The notes under the pieces: model-generated
Seen by the model: only the letters and a program-made list of their open reading frames with translations
What the model was told of the DNA's origin: nothing
The model's database searches: none
Source of the DNA: Bradyrhizobium sp. B124
GTDB taxonomy: Bacteria; Pseudomonadota; Alphaproteobacteria; Rhizobiales; Xanthobacteraceae
Assembly: GCF_038967635.1 (NCBI RefSeq)
Contig: NZ_CP152413.1
Span: 4,716,001 to 4,780,000 of the forward strand
Length of the DNA: 64,000 nucleotides
Direction: 5' to 3'
Position numbers and translations under genes: made by a program
Shown here: piece by piece, positions 8,849 to 17,766 of the stretch
Layout of the letters: the number at the start of each line of letters is the position of its first letter
Position numbering within the stretch: position 1 is the stretch's first letter

Positions 8849-11800
8849 ATGCTGCACGACTGGGGCGTTATCGCCACGGCGTTCGCCTACATCGGATTGT
8901 TGTTCTTCATTGCCAGCCGCGGCGACCGCAGGTCGGCGGGTGCGCGCGGCCGTGCCAGCCAGTGGATCTATCCGCTGTCGCTGGCGATCTACTGCACCTC
9001 CTGGACCTTCTTCGGCTCGGTCGGCTTCGCCACCCGCACCAGTGTCGACTTCCTGGCGATCTATGTCGGCCCGATCGTGATGATCGGGCTCTGCACCCCG
9101 CTGCTGCGCCGCGTCATCGCGCTCGCCAAGTCGCAGAACATCACCTCGATCGCCGACTTCATCGCCGCGCGCTACGGCAAGAGCCAGGCGGTCGCGGCCA
9201 CCGTGGCGCTGATCGCGATCATCGGCTCGGTGCCCTACATCGCGCTGCAGCTCAAGGCGGTGGCCTCATCGCTGGAAACCATCCTGAGCGAGGATCAGGC
9301 GTTCTCGAAAATCCCGATCATCGGCGACATCGCGCTGATGGTGACGCTGGCGATGGCGGTGTTCGCGGTGCTGTTCGGCACCCGCCACACCGACGCGACC
9401 GAGCACCAGCACGGGCTGATCCTGGCGATCGCCGCCGAATCCATCGTCAAGCTGGTCGCCTTCATCGCCGCCGGCGCCTTCGTCACCTTCTGGATGTTCT
9501 CCCCGGTCGAGCTCTACGAGCGCGCCCTGAAGACCCCGGAGGCGGTACGCGCGATCGAATATGTGCCGTCGATCGGCAACTTCCTGATCATGACGCTGCT
9601 GTCGTTCTGCGCGGTCATGCTGCTGCCGCGCCAGTTCCACGTCAGCGTGGTCGAGAATTCGACGCCCGGCGAGGTCACCCGGGCGCGCTGGCTGTTTCCG
9701 CTCTACCTCGTCGTCATCAATATCTTCGTGATTCCGATCGCGATCGCGGGCCTCGTCATCTTCCCGTTCGGCGCCGTCGACGCCGACATGTTCGTGCTGG
9801 CGCTGCCGATCGAGGGCAATTCGCAACTGCTCAGCCTCGCGGTGTTCGTCGGCGGACTTTCGGCGGCGACCGCAATGGTGATCGTCGAATGCGTCGCGCT
9901 GTCGATCATGGTCTCCAACGACATCGTGCTGCCGCTGGTGCTGCCGCGCAGCGACGATGCCCGCGCCGGTCAGAAGGACTTTGGCGACTTCCTGCTGAAG
10001 GCGCGCCGCTTCTCGATCTTTGCCATCATGGTGCTGGCGTATTTCTACTATCGCGCGCTCGGCAACACCCAGCTGGTCGCGATCGGCCTATTGTCCTTTG
10101 CCGCGATCACCCAGCTCGCGCCGGCATTTTTCGGCGGCCTGTTCTGGCGCCGCGCTACCGCACGCGGCGCCATGGCGGGCATGCTGGTCGGCTTCGCGAT
10201 GTGGCTCTACACGCTGTTCATCCCGAGCTTCCTGGAAAACTCGACCACCGGCCTGATGCTGCTGCAGCATGGGCCGTTCGGGATCGAGGCGCTGCGGCCG
10301 CAGGCGCTGTTCGGCGCCGATTTACCGCCGCTGCTGCACGGCGTGCTGTGGAGCCTTGCGCTCAACATCCTCACTTACGTCGTGTTCTCGCTGGCGCGCG
10401 CGCCGTCCGCGATCGAGCTGTTGCAGGCCGACGTGTTCGTGCCCAATGCGCTGGCCCCGATCGCGCCGAGCTTCCGGCGCTGGCGCACCACGGTGACGGT
10501 GCAGGACATCGAGAGCACGGTGACGCAATATCTCGGCCCCGACCGCACCCGCGAGGCCTTCGCCTCGTTCGCCGTCGACCGCAACGTCGTGCTGCTGGCC
10601 TCGGCACCGGCCGATTTCGAGCTGCTGCAGCATGCCGAGCGCTTGATCGCGTCCTCGATCGGGGCGGCGTCCTCGCGCCTCGTGATGTCGCTGCTGCTGC
10701 AGCGGCGGACGGTGTCGGCCAAGGCCGCGCTGAAGCTGCTCGACGACTCGCACGCCGCGCTGCATTTCAACCGCGAGATCCTGCAGACCGCGCTCAATCA
10801 CGTGCGTCAGGGCATCGCGGTGTTCGACGCCGATCTGCAGCTGATCTGCTCCAATCGCCAGTTCTCCGAATTGCTCGCGCTGCCGCCGCATTTGGTGCAG
10901 CTCGGCATACCCCTGCCCGAGATCCTCGAATTCATGGGCGCGATCAGTCCGCCGCCGGCTGGTGACAGTGACAACCTGCTGCAACTGCGGCTGCGCGCCT
11001 ACACCACCGAGGGCGAGCCCTATCTGGAACGCTTCACCGACCGCCACCTGGTGATCGAGGTGCGCGCCAACCGCATGCCCGGTGGCGGGCTCGTCATCAC
11101 CTTCTCCGACGTCACGCCGAGCTTCGAGGCCGCGGAGGCGCTGGAGCGCGCCAATGCGACGCTGGAAAAGCGGGTGCGCGACCGCACCGAGGAGCTGACG
11201 CGGCTGAACTCGGAGCTCGCGCTCGCCAAGGGCATCGCGGAAGACGCCAACGCCTCCAAGACGCGTTTCCTGGCGGCGGCCAGCCACGACATCCTGCAAC
11301 CGCTCAATGCGGCGCGCCTCTATGTCACGAGCCTGGTCGAGCGCCAGAACGGCGGCGAGGATTCGCGCCTGGTCGAGAACATCGACGACTCGCTCGAGGC
11401 GATCGAGGACATCCTCGGCGCGCTGCTCGATATCTCCAGGCTCGATGCCGGCGCCATGACGCCGGCGATCACGAGCTTCCGGATGGCCGATTTGATGCGC
11501 TCGCTGGAGATCGAGTTCATGCCGATCGCGCGCGACAAGGGCCTCGATCTGCGCTTCATCGCCTGCTCGCTGCCGGTCGAATCCGACCGCTCGCTGCTGC
11601 GCCGGCTGTTGCAGAACTTCATCTCCAACGCGATCAAATATACCCCGCGCGGCCGCGTGCTGATCGGCTGCCGGCGCCGCGGCAACGCGCTCCAGATCAG
11701 CATCTTCGACACTGGCGTCGGCATCCCCGTGCAGAAGCGCGGCGAGATCTTCAAGGAATTCCATCGGCTCGAGCAGGGCGCCCGGATCGCCCGCGGCCTC

Positions 11801-12358
11801 GGTCTCGGCCTGTCGATCGTCGAGCGGCTGGCGCGCGTGCTCAACCACCGCATCGCGATTTCGGCCAATGTCAGCGGCGGCTCGGCGTTCTCGGTCACCG
11901 TGCCGGTCGCCACCGCCGTCAACCATACCGCGGCCGTCACCACCGCCACGCCGCTGTCGAAGACGCCGATGAGCGGCTCCCTGATCGTCTGCATCGAGAA
12001 CGATCCCGCCATCCTCGACGGCATGAAGACGCTGCTGACGGCGTGGGACGCCGAGGTGATCGCGGTGCTCGATGCCGACGGCGCGATCAGCGCGATCGAG
12101 GCCGCCGGCGGCCGCGTCACCGGCGTGCTGGTCGACTATCACCTCGATCGCGGCAACGGCGTCGCTGCGATCCGCGAGATCCGCCGCCGCTTCGGCGACG
12201 GCATTCCGGCGATCCTGATCACCGCCGATCGCAGCCCCGCGGTGCGCTTGGCCGCGCGCGAGGAAAACATCGCGGTGCTGAACAAGCCGGTCAAGCCGGC
12301 CTCGCTGCGCGCCCTGCTCGGACAATGGCGCACCCAGCAGATGGTGGCGGCGGAGTAG
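8849..12358 (+). CDS. transporter-fused hybrid sensor histidine kinase (SSS-PAS-HisKA-HATPase-REC), 1169 aa
   Basis: The first roughly 500 residues form a sodium/solute symporter-like bundle of 12-13 helices (SLAIYCTSWTFFGSVGFATR, FIAARYGKSQAVAATVALIA). A linker and PAS-like region (HVRQGIAVFDADLQLICSNRQ) follow, then a coiled coil (LEKRVRDRTEELTRLNSELA). The H-box ASHDILQPLNAARLY has the phosphorylated histidine at 813. The ATPase has NAIKYTPRGR, DTGVGIP and GLGLGLSIVERL, and a C-terminal receiver has Asp1096 in VDYHLDRGNG. This is the architecture of CbrA/MxtR-type kinases, which sense carboxylate or amino-acid status. A LuxR-type regulator at 14515-15189 is a candidate partner. The receiver's acidic pocket (ENDPAI) is only partly conserved. 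Confidence 0.9.
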   Translation: MLHDWGVIATAFAYIGLLFFIASRGDRRSAGARGRASQWIYPLSLAIYCTSWTFFGSVGFATRTSVDFLAIYVGPIVMIGLCTPLLRRVIALAKSQNITSIADFIAARYGKSQAVAATVALIAIIGSVPYIALQLKAVASSLETILSEDQAFSKIPIIGDIALMVTLAMAVFAVLFGTRHTDATEHQHGLILAIAAESIVKLVAFIAAGAFVTFWMFSPVELYERALKTPEAVRAIEYVPSIGNFLIMTLLSFCAVMLLPRQFHVSVVENSTPGEVTRARWLFPLYLVVINIFVIPIAIAGLVIFPFGAVDADMFVLALPIEGNSQLLSLAVFVGGLSAATAMVIVECVALSIMVSNDIVLPLVLPRSDDARAGQKDFGDFLLKARRFSIFAIMVLAYFYYRALGNTQLVAIGLLSFAAITQLAPAFFGGLFWRRATARGAMAGMLVGFAMWLYTLFIPSFLENSTTGLMLLQHGPFGIEALRPQALFGADLPPLLHGVLWSLALNILTYVVFSLARAPSAIELLQADVFVPNALAPIAPSFRRWRTTVTVQDIESTVTQYLGPDRTREAFASFAVDRNVVLLASAPADFELLQHAERLIASSIGAASSRLVMSLLLQRRTVSAKAALKLLDDSHAALHFNREILQTALNHVRQGIAVFDADLQLICSNRQFSELLALPPHLVQLGIPLPEILEFMGAISPPPAGDSDNLLQLRLRAYTTEGEPYLERFTDRHLVIEVRANRMPGGGLVITFSDVTPSFEAAEALERANATLEKRVRDRTEELTRLNSELALAKGIAEDANASKTRFLAAASHDILQPLNAARLYVTSLVERQNGGEDSRLVENIDDSLEAIEDILGALLDISRLDAGAMTPAITSFRMADLMRSLEIEFMPIARDKGLDLRFIACSLPVESDRSLLRRLLQNFISNAIKYTPRGRVLIGCRRRGNALQISIFDTGVGIPVQKRGEIFKEFHRLEQGARIARGLGLGLSIVERLARVLNHRIAISANVSGGSAFSVTVPVATAVNHTAAVTTATPLSKTPMSGSLIVCIENDPAILDGMKTLLTAWDAEVIAVLDADGAISAIEAAGGRVTGVLVDYHLDRGNGVAAIREIRRRFGDGIPAILITADRSPAVRLAAREENIAVLNKPVKPASLRALLGQWRTQQMVAAE

Positions 12359-12360
12359 CC

Positions 12361-13782
12361 TTACGACCGGCCGGCCTGACGCCTGCGCAGCGCCCGCAGG
12401 CGAAGTCCGGCCGCAACGGCGAGCATGGCCGGCACCACGAAGCTCGCCGGCACCCAGAAGGCGGCGCGCGCCATCGTCGCGTCGGCAATCGCAGCGGACA
12501 GGCCGCTGGCATTCGCGATCAGCCCCGCGATCGCCGCACCGAACGCAAAGCCCATCTGCTGGATGGTCGGGACCGACGAGGCCGCGACCACTTCGTCGCC
12601 CGCCTTGGCACTGTCCATGATGCGATGTGCGACGAGCGGCCAGCACTGGCCGATACCGGCTCCCAGCATCGCGATCGCCACGACCAGCAGGATGATCGAC
12701 GCCGCGCCGTCCGGACCGAGCCACCCGATCGCGGCGAGACTCGCTGCCATGATCGCAGGACCGGTCAGCATCAGGCGGTCCGCGCGGCGGGCCGACACGC
12801 CGGCCGTCAGCAGCGAGGCGGCGCTCCAGCCCAGCGAAGCGCAGGCGACGGTGAAGCCGGCCGAGAGCGGATCGAAGCCGTGCAGTTGCTGCAGGAACAT
12901 CGGCACGTAGATTTGCAACGGGCTGAAAGTGATGCAGAGCAGCAGCGCGAGCCACAGCCCGACGCCGGTGCCGGTGCGCCAGGAGAACGCGTCGCTGGGC
13001 AGTAGCCGGGGTGACGCCAGACGATCGAGCCGGAGCATCGCGACGAACGAGACGATCGCCGTGACGATCAGGCCGAGCTTCAGCAAGGACGACCCGGCAG
13101 CGGAGGTGGCCGACGTCGCGGCGATGGCAAGGCAGATCAGCGCGACACGGCCCAGCGGCAAGCGCGCCGGCGACGCGCGCTGCGCCGCCGTGACCGGCGG
13201 CAGCACGAAGAAGGCAGCGATCGCCAGCACGGCGGCCGTTGCGGCGCTGGCGACAAAGGCGCCGCGCCAGCTCGCGAAATGCGCGAACAACCCGCCGACC
13301 AGCGGGCCGATCAGCACCGACATGCTCCAGCTCGTCGACATCAGCGCGATGGTTCGCGACCACATCTGCTCGGGAAACGTGCCGCGCACCAGCACATAGG
13401 CGACGGCAGCCTCGAGGCCGCCGCCGAATCCCTGGATCAGCCGGCCGGCCACGATCCAGCCCATCGCGGGAGCGAGCGAACACAGCACGGCGCCGACGCC
13501 GAAGATCGCAACGCCCACGCAGTAGACCTGCCGGGCGCCGAGCGCGGTGGAGAGCACGCCGACGCAGCTCGCCGCGACGATCGAGGACGCCAGGTAGGCG
13601 GTAGTCGGCCAGCTCAGCATGGCGACGCCGCCGAGTTCGCCGACGATCGACGGCAGCACCGTCGTCAGCATCAGCACATTCATGGATTGCAGCAGCACAC
13701 CGCCGAGCAGGATGGCCAGTGTCGAGATCCATTCGCGCTTGAGGAGCGATCGCCACCCCTCGCGGACTTCTTGTTGCTCCAT
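12361..13782 (-). CDS. MFS transporter, DHA2-like drug exporter, 473 aa
   Basis: ATG 13782 has GGAG nine bases upstream, giving MEQQEVREGWRSLLKREW. About 12-14 hydrophobic helices follow. Helix 1 is followed by MLTTVLPSIVGELGG and the first loop by VLSTALGARQVYCVG, and RLIQGFGGGLEAAVAYVLVRG is the helix 4 motif of drug-proton antiporters. It would export small organic compounds across the inner membrane. Longer frames running to 13878 lack a ribosome site and cross the divergent operator. It is divergent from a Cys-rich winged-helix regulator with a shared inverted repeat, so it is likely that regulator's target. It converges on the hybrid kinase gene with a 2-base gap. Confidence 0.88.
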   Translation of the reverse strand: MEQQEVREGWRSLLKREWISTLAILLGGVLLQSMNVLMLTTVLPSIVGELGGVAMLSWPTTAYLASSIVAASCVGVLSTALGARQVYCVGVAIFGVGAVLCSLAPAMGWIVAGRLIQGFGGGLEAAVAYVLVRGTFPEQMWSRTIALMSTSWSMSVLIGPLVGGLFAHFASWRGAFVASAATAAVLAIAAFFVLPPVTAAQRASPARLPLGRVALICLAIAATSATSAAGSSLLKLGLIVTAIVSFVAMLRLDRLASPRLLPSDAFSWRTGTGVGLWLALLLCITFSPLQIYVPMFLQQLHGFDPLSAGFTVACASLGWSAASLLTAGVSARRADRLMLTGPAIMAASLAAIGWLGPDGAASIILLVVAIAMLGAGIGQCWPLVAHRIMDSAKAGDEVVAASSVPTIQQMGFAFGAAIAGLIANASGLSAAIADATMARAAFWVPASFVVPAMLAVAAGLRLRALRRRQAGRS

Positions 13783-13842
13783 GTCGGAGTTTCTCCTTCC
13801 GGACTGGCGCCAAGGCAGTTGCACGCGGCGGCGATTTCCGGT

Positions 13843-13872
13843 TATTTTAGATAGCATCTTGTTTCTAAAATA
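13843..13872. promoter_or_regulatory. inverted repeat operator between divergent MFS and regulator genes
   Basis: TATTTTAGA (13843-13851) and TCTAAAATA (13864-13872) are exact complements separated by 12 bases, in an otherwise GC-rich stretch. It ends 5 bases before the regulator's start codon and 60 bases before the MFS start, so protein bound here could repress both. Confidence 0.75.
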
Positions 13873-13877
13873 GGCCA

Positions 13878-14513
13878 ATGAGTCAAGACGACGCGCGCAG
13901 CCAGGATCGCATCCTGTTCGAACTGAAGACGCGCGGCCCGCAGACGGCTGCCGGCATCGGCGCGCGCCTCGACATGACGCCTGCCGGTGCGCGCCAGCAC
14001 CTGCTCAAACTCGAAGCGGTGGGCCTCGTCGAAAGCGGCGATGAACGCGAAGGGCGCGGGCGGCCGCGGAAGTATTGGCGGCTGACGGCGCGCGGCCACG
14101 CGCGCTTCCCCGACCGCCATTCCGACCTCACGCTTGATCTGCTGCGGTCGATGCATGAGGTGTTTGGCGAGCGCGGCCTGGAGACGCTGATCGCGCATCG
14201 CGAACGCGCCGGCATTGCCGACTACCGAAAGGCGGTCGGAACCGAGGGCTCACTCCGACAGCGGCTCATGGCGCTCGCACGGATCCGGAGCCGGGAAGGC
14301 TATATGGCGAGCGTGGTCAAGGACGCCGGCGGCTTCCTGCTGATCGAGAACCACTGCCCGATCTGCGCGGCGGCGGCAGCCTGTCAGGGCCTCTGCCGCT
14401 CCGAGCTTGCGGTGTTTCGCGCCGTGCTGGGCAGCGATGTCGTGGTCGAGCGCGTCGATCACATCCTGGCCGGTGCGCGGCGCTGCGCGTACCGGGTGAT
14501 GCCGGCCGCGTGA
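13878..14513 (+). CDS. winged-helix regulator with Cys-rich C-terminal domain (SufR-like), 211 aa
   Basis: The N-terminal 75 residues form a DeoR/ArsR-type winged helix (ILFELKTRGPQTAAGIGARL, MTPAGARQHLLKLEAVGLV, the wing GRGRPRKYWRLT). The C-terminal half has CPICAAAAACQGLC preceded by ENH, a CxxC-x6-CxxxC arrangement, plus one more Cys (RRCAYRV). This layout resembles SufR and related regulators that carry an iron-sulfur cluster, so it may sense redox state, iron or an electrophile. The gene is divergent from the MFS exporter with an inverted repeat just before its start codon, arguing for autoregulation and control of the exporter. Metal binding is inferred from the cysteines only. Confidence 0.8.
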   Translation: MSQDDARSQDRILFELKTRGPQTAAGIGARLDMTPAGARQHLLKLEAVGLVESGDEREGRGRPRKYWRLTARGHARFPDRHSDLTLDLLRSMHEVFGERGLETLIAHRERAGIADYRKAVGTEGSLRQRLMALARIRSREGYMASVVKDAGGFLLIENHCPICAAAAACQGLCRSELAVFRAVLGSDVVVERVDHILAGARRCAYRVMPAA

Positions 14514-14514
14514 G

Positions 14515-15189
14515 TCAGCTCGACGGCGTGCCCTGGCGCCACTGGCCGCCGGCGATCTTGGCGGCGGCGATCACGGCCTGGGTGCGGCTTTCGACGCCGA
14601 GCTTCTGCAGGATGGCCGAGACATGGGCCTTGATGGTCGCTTCCGAGACGCCGAGCTCGTAGGCGATCTGCTTGTTGAGCAGCCCCTCGGACAGCATCAT
14701 CAGCACCCGCACCTGCTGCGGGGTCAGCGTCACCAGGCGGTCGCGCAGCCGCGTCATGTCGGGATCGCCGGCCGCCGACAGATCGGTGTCCGGCGGAACC
14801 CAGACGTCGCCCTCCATCACCTTCATGATGGCGTCACGCAGTGTCTCGACGCCGAAGCGCTTGGGGATGAAACCGGAGGCGCCGAAATCGAGCGAGCGGC
14901 GAATGGTTCCGGCATCGTCGCTGGCGGAAACGATGACCACAGGAATCGCCGGATACTGCGCCCGCAGATAGATCAGGCCGGAAAAGCCGCTGATCCCCGG
15001 CATGCTCAGGTCGAGCAGGATCAGATCGACCTCGGAGTCCCGCTCCAGCAGCGCGGTCAGGTCCTCGAACGATCCGGCCTCGCTGATCGTGGCCGAACTC
15101 ACGACGCTGGACACCGCCTGACGCAACGCATCGCGGAACAGCGGATGGTCGTCGGCGATGACAAGATGAGTATTGGCAGCAGCAGTCAT
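14515..15189 (-). CDS. LuxR/NarL-type response regulator, 224 aa, ErdR-like
   Basis: The start MTAAANTHLVIADDHPLFRDALR gives a receiver domain with the acidic pair DD, the phospho-acceptor in ILLDLSMPGISGF and the lysine of GFIPKRFG. The C-terminal LuxR helix-turn-helix reads LTPQQVRVLMMLSEGLLNKQ and LGVSEATIKAHVSAILQKLG. In pseudomonads, ErdR regulators of this type pair with MxtR-like transporter-fused kinases to control acetate use. Here such a kinase is encoded 2.2 kb away, and a transporter starts divergently 314 bases upstream. The pairing is inference. The next gene on the right strand, the Cys-rich regulator, converges with it with a single-base gap. Confidence 0.88.
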   Translation of the reverse strand: MTAAANTHLVIADDHPLFRDALRQAVSSVVSSATISEAGSFEDLTALLERDSEVDLILLDLSMPGISGFSGLIYLRAQYPAIPVVIVSASDDAGTIRRSLDFGASGFIPKRFGVETLRDAIMKVMEGDVWVPPDTDLSAAGDPDMTRLRDRLVTLTPQQVRVLMMLSEGLLNKQIAYELGVSEATIKAHVSAILQKLGVESRTQAVIAAAKIAGGQWRQGTPSS

Positions 15190-15419
15190 CTCAGTCCCAC
15201 AAGCGGGCTTTGGCAAGCCCGCGCCGTTCGGTTGTCGCCCGCGTGGCAGTATCACGCAAGCCCTTGATAATACCAGATGCCAACGCAGTTAACCCGCCGA
15301 GCTTGTGCGCCGCAACAGACGCACGCGGGGACGTTCCATTTCATTCTACCCCTCGAAGATAAGTTCAAGCGTGCAAAAGCCAAAAGTCTTATTGGGACGG
15401 GTTTCACTGCGATGTTACC

Positions 15420-15449
15420 CTCGAATGAAGCCCAGGCTCATTCGAGCCT
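15420..15449 (+). promoter_or_regulatory. two mutually exclusive hairpins in the MHS transporter leader
   Basis: CTCGAATGA (15420-15428) pairs perfectly with TCATTCGAG (15438-15446). An overlapping hairpin pairs AGGCTC (15434-15439) with GAGCCT (15444-15449). They cannot form together. They end 54 bases before the transporter start. Neither is followed by a T run. The rest of the gap 15190-15502 shows no gene; a 68-codon frame at 15277-15483 lacks a ribosome site. Confidence 0.5.
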
Positions 15450-15502
15450 AGTCAGCCAGGCGGGGCTCGCATGGCAGCAATAATTCGGGGGGAGCAATCC
15501 AG

Positions 15503-17167
15503 ATGTCCACAATGACTGCAACTTCGGCGCGGCCCGCCGGCATGACGAAGGATGAGCGTTTCGTCATCCTGGCGTCGTCGCTCGGCACCGTGTTCGAGTG
15601 GTACGACTTCTATCTCTACGGTTCACTGGCCGGCATCATCGGTGCGCAGTTCTTCTCCGACTATCCGCCGGCGACACGCGACATCTTCGCGTTGCTGGCC
15701 TTTGCCGCGGGCTTCCTGGTGCGTCCGTTCGGCGCCATCGTGTTCGGCCGGGTCGGCGACATCGTCGGCCGCAAATACACCTTCCTCGTCACCATCCTGA
15801 TCATGGGCATGTCGACCTTCATCGTCGGCCTGTTGCCCAGCGCCAAGACCATCGGCATCGCGGCGCCGATCATCCTGATCTCGCTGCGCCTGTTGCAGGG
15901 CCTCGCGCTCGGCGGTGAGTATGGCGGTGCGGCGACCTATGTCGCCGAGCATGCGCCACAGGGCAAGCGCGGCTACTACACCTCGTTCATCCAGACCACG
16001 GCAACGCTCGGACTGTTCCTATCGCTGCTGGTGATCCTGTTCACCCGAACCTTCACCGGTGAGAAGGACTTCGCCGATTGGGGCTGGCGCATTCCGTTCC
16101 TGGTCTCGGTGCTGCTGCTCGGCATCTCGGTCTGGATCCGTCTGCGGTTGAACGAATCGCCGGTGTTCCAGCGGATGAAGGAGGAAGGCAAGACGTCCAA
16201 GGCGCCGCTGACCGAAGCCTTCGCGACCTGGAGCAACGCCAAGATCGTGATCCTCGCCTTGTTCGGCCTGACCATGGGCCAGGCAGTGATCTGGTACACG
16301 GGCCAGTTCTACGCGCTGTTCTTCCTGCAATCGATCCTCAAGGTCGACGGCTACACCGCCAACCTCCTGATCGCATGGTCGCTGTTGCTCGGCACCGGCT
16401 TCTTCCTGGTGTTCGGCGCGCTGTCGGACAAGATCGGCCGCAAGCCGATCATCCTGGCGGGCTGCCTGCTCGGCGCACTCACCTTGTTCCCGATTTTCAA
16501 GATGATCACAACCAACGCCAATCCGGCGCTGGAAAAGGCCTATGAGACGGTCAAGGTGCAGGTCGTTGCGGATCCCGCCGGCTGCGGCGATCTGTTCAAT
16601 CCCGTCGGCACCCGCGTCTTCACGGCGCCTTGCGACACCGCCCGCGCTTTCCTCGCCCAGTCGTCGGTGAAGTACGCCACCGTGCCGGGCCCGGCCGGCT
16701 CGCCGGTGAAGGTCACCGTCAACGACAAGGACGTGCCGTACACGGACGCCAAGACGTCGAACCCCGCCATCACAGCGGCGGTGCAGGCGGCGGGCTATCC
16801 GAAGCCGGGTGACGCCGGCGTCGTGAAGATGTCGAACCCGTTCGACGTCTTCCGTCCGCAGGTGGCTGCGACCATCGGGCTGCTGTTCATCCTGGTGCTC
16901 TACGTCACCATGGTCTACGGCCCGATCGCCGCGATGCTGGTCGAACTGTTCCCGACCCGCATCCGCTACACCTCGATGTCGCTGCCCTATCACATCGGCA
17001 ACGGCTGGTTCGGCGGCCTGCTCCCGGCGACCGCGTTCGCGATCACCGCCTCGACCGGCGATATCTACTCCGGTCTCTGGTATCCGATCATCTTCGCGGC
17101 AATCACCGTCGTGGTCGGCGCGCTGTTCATTCCGGAAACCAAGGACGTCGACATCACCAAGACCTGA
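15503..17167 (+). CDS. MHS-family MFS transporter with large central insertion, 554 aa
   Basis: The protein belongs to the metabolite:H+ symporter branch (ProP/KgtP/ShiA-like): SSLGTVFEWYDFYLYGSLAG, VRPFGAIVFGRVGDIVGRKY, RLLQGLALGGEYGGAATYVAEHAP, ALSDKIGRKPIILAGCLLG, and the terminal FIPETKD. It imports a small carboxylate or related solute with protons. Family members are usually about 430-450 residues. The extra length comes from a polar insertion of roughly 110 residues (about 340-450), between LTLFPIFKMIT and FDVFRPQVAATIGLL, which contains two cysteines (PAGCGDLF, TAPCDTAR). The gene is divergent from the ErdR-like regulator, which may control it. A terminator follows at 17206. Confidence 0.9.
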   Translation: MSTMTATSARPAGMTKDERFVILASSLGTVFEWYDFYLYGSLAGIIGAQFFSDYPPATRDIFALLAFAAGFLVRPFGAIVFGRVGDIVGRKYTFLVTILIMGMSTFIVGLLPSAKTIGIAAPIILISLRLLQGLALGGEYGGAATYVAEHAPQGKRGYYTSFIQTTATLGLFLSLLVILFTRTFTGEKDFADWGWRIPFLVSVLLLGISVWIRLRLNESPVFQRMKEEGKTSKAPLTEAFATWSNAKIVILALFGLTMGQAVIWYTGQFYALFFLQSILKVDGYTANLLIAWSLLLGTGFFLVFGALSDKIGRKPIILAGCLLGALTLFPIFKMITTNANPALEKAYETVKVQVVADPAGCGDLFNPVGTRVFTAPCDTARAFLAQSSVKYATVPGPAGSPVKVTVNDKDVPYTDAKTSNPAITAAVQAAGYPKPGDAGVVKMSNPFDVFRPQVAATIGLLFILVLYVTMVYGPIAAMLVELFPTRIRYTSMSLPYHIGNGWFGGLLPATAFAITASTGDIYSGLWYPIIFAAITVVVGALFIPETKDVDITKT

Positions 17168-17205
17168 CCGCAGGTCCTGATCAGTCGTCATTCGCAATCA
17201 AAATG

Positions 17206-17242
17206 CATCGGCCGCGGAGCGATCCGCGGTCGATGTCGTTTT
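17206..17242 (+). terminator. terminator after the MHS transporter
   Basis: A 13-bp stem (catcggccgcgga with tccgcggtcgatg, one G-T pair) encloses GCGA and is followed by tcgtttt. Confidence 0.8.
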
Positions 17243-17275
17243 GGAAGCCAGGCCTTGGAAGCGAGGTCTAACCCG

Positions 17276-17749
17276 TCAGCGCGTGGCGCCGATGAATTGC
17301 AGCACGATCTCGCGCCGGTGCGCCCTGGCGCGATGCTCGATCAGATAGATGCCCTGCCAGGTGCCGAGCGCCATCTCGCCATCGAGCACCGGGACCTGCA
17401 GCGAGGTCGCCGTCAGCATGGTCTTGATGTGCGCCGGCATGTCATCGGGGCCTTCGGTGTCGTGACGCCAGCCGCCGTCTTCGGGCGCGGCGCGATCGAG
17501 CGCCGTCATCAGATCGACCAGCACCGTCGGATCGGCATTCTCCTGGATCGTCAGCGAGGCCGAGGTGTGACGGATGAACAGCGTCACCGCCCCCTCGCCG
17601 GCGCGCACCTCGCGCAGGAATTTCGCGACCTCGCGCGTGATGTCGGTGAAGCCGGCGCCGGACGTTTCGACCGTCAAGCGCGACGAGGCGATGCTGGTCG
17701 CTGCGACCGAGGATGGTGCCGAGCGCGACATGGTTCTCGCTGAATTCAT
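17276..17749 (-). CDS. YjbQ/UPF0047 family protein, 157 aa
   Basis: The core VTLFIRHTSASLTIQENADP with a metal-site histidine, then HDTEGPDDMPAHIKTML, LGTWQGIYLIEHRARAHRREI, is diagnostic for this family, some members of which show weak thiamine-phosphate synthase activity. It is small, soluble and probably trimeric. ATG 17749 is preceded by GAGAG at 6-7 bases and is preferred to ATG 17731. The physiological role is not settled for the family. It faces the MHS transporter convergently with terminators between. Confidence 0.88.
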   Translation of the reverse strand: MNSARTMSRSAPSSVAATSIASSRLTVETSGAGFTDITREVAKFLREVRAGEGAVTLFIRHTSASLTIQENADPTVLVDLMTALDRAAPEDGGWRHDTEGPDDMPAHIKTMLTATSLQVPVLDGEMALGTWQGIYLIEHRARAHRREIVLQFIGATR

Positions 17750-17766
17750 CTGCAGTCTCTCAACTC

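Noticed and set aside
8770..10965. 731-codon plus-strand frame
   Set aside because: Overlaps the transporter-fused kinase in another frame; Arg/His-rich composition, no motif.
10322..13813. 1163-codon minus-strand frame
   Set aside because: Covers the antisense of the kinase and the wrong frame of the MFS exporter.
15277..15483. 68-codon frame in the transporter leader
   Set aside because: No ribosome site, no conserved pattern, overlaps the hairpins.
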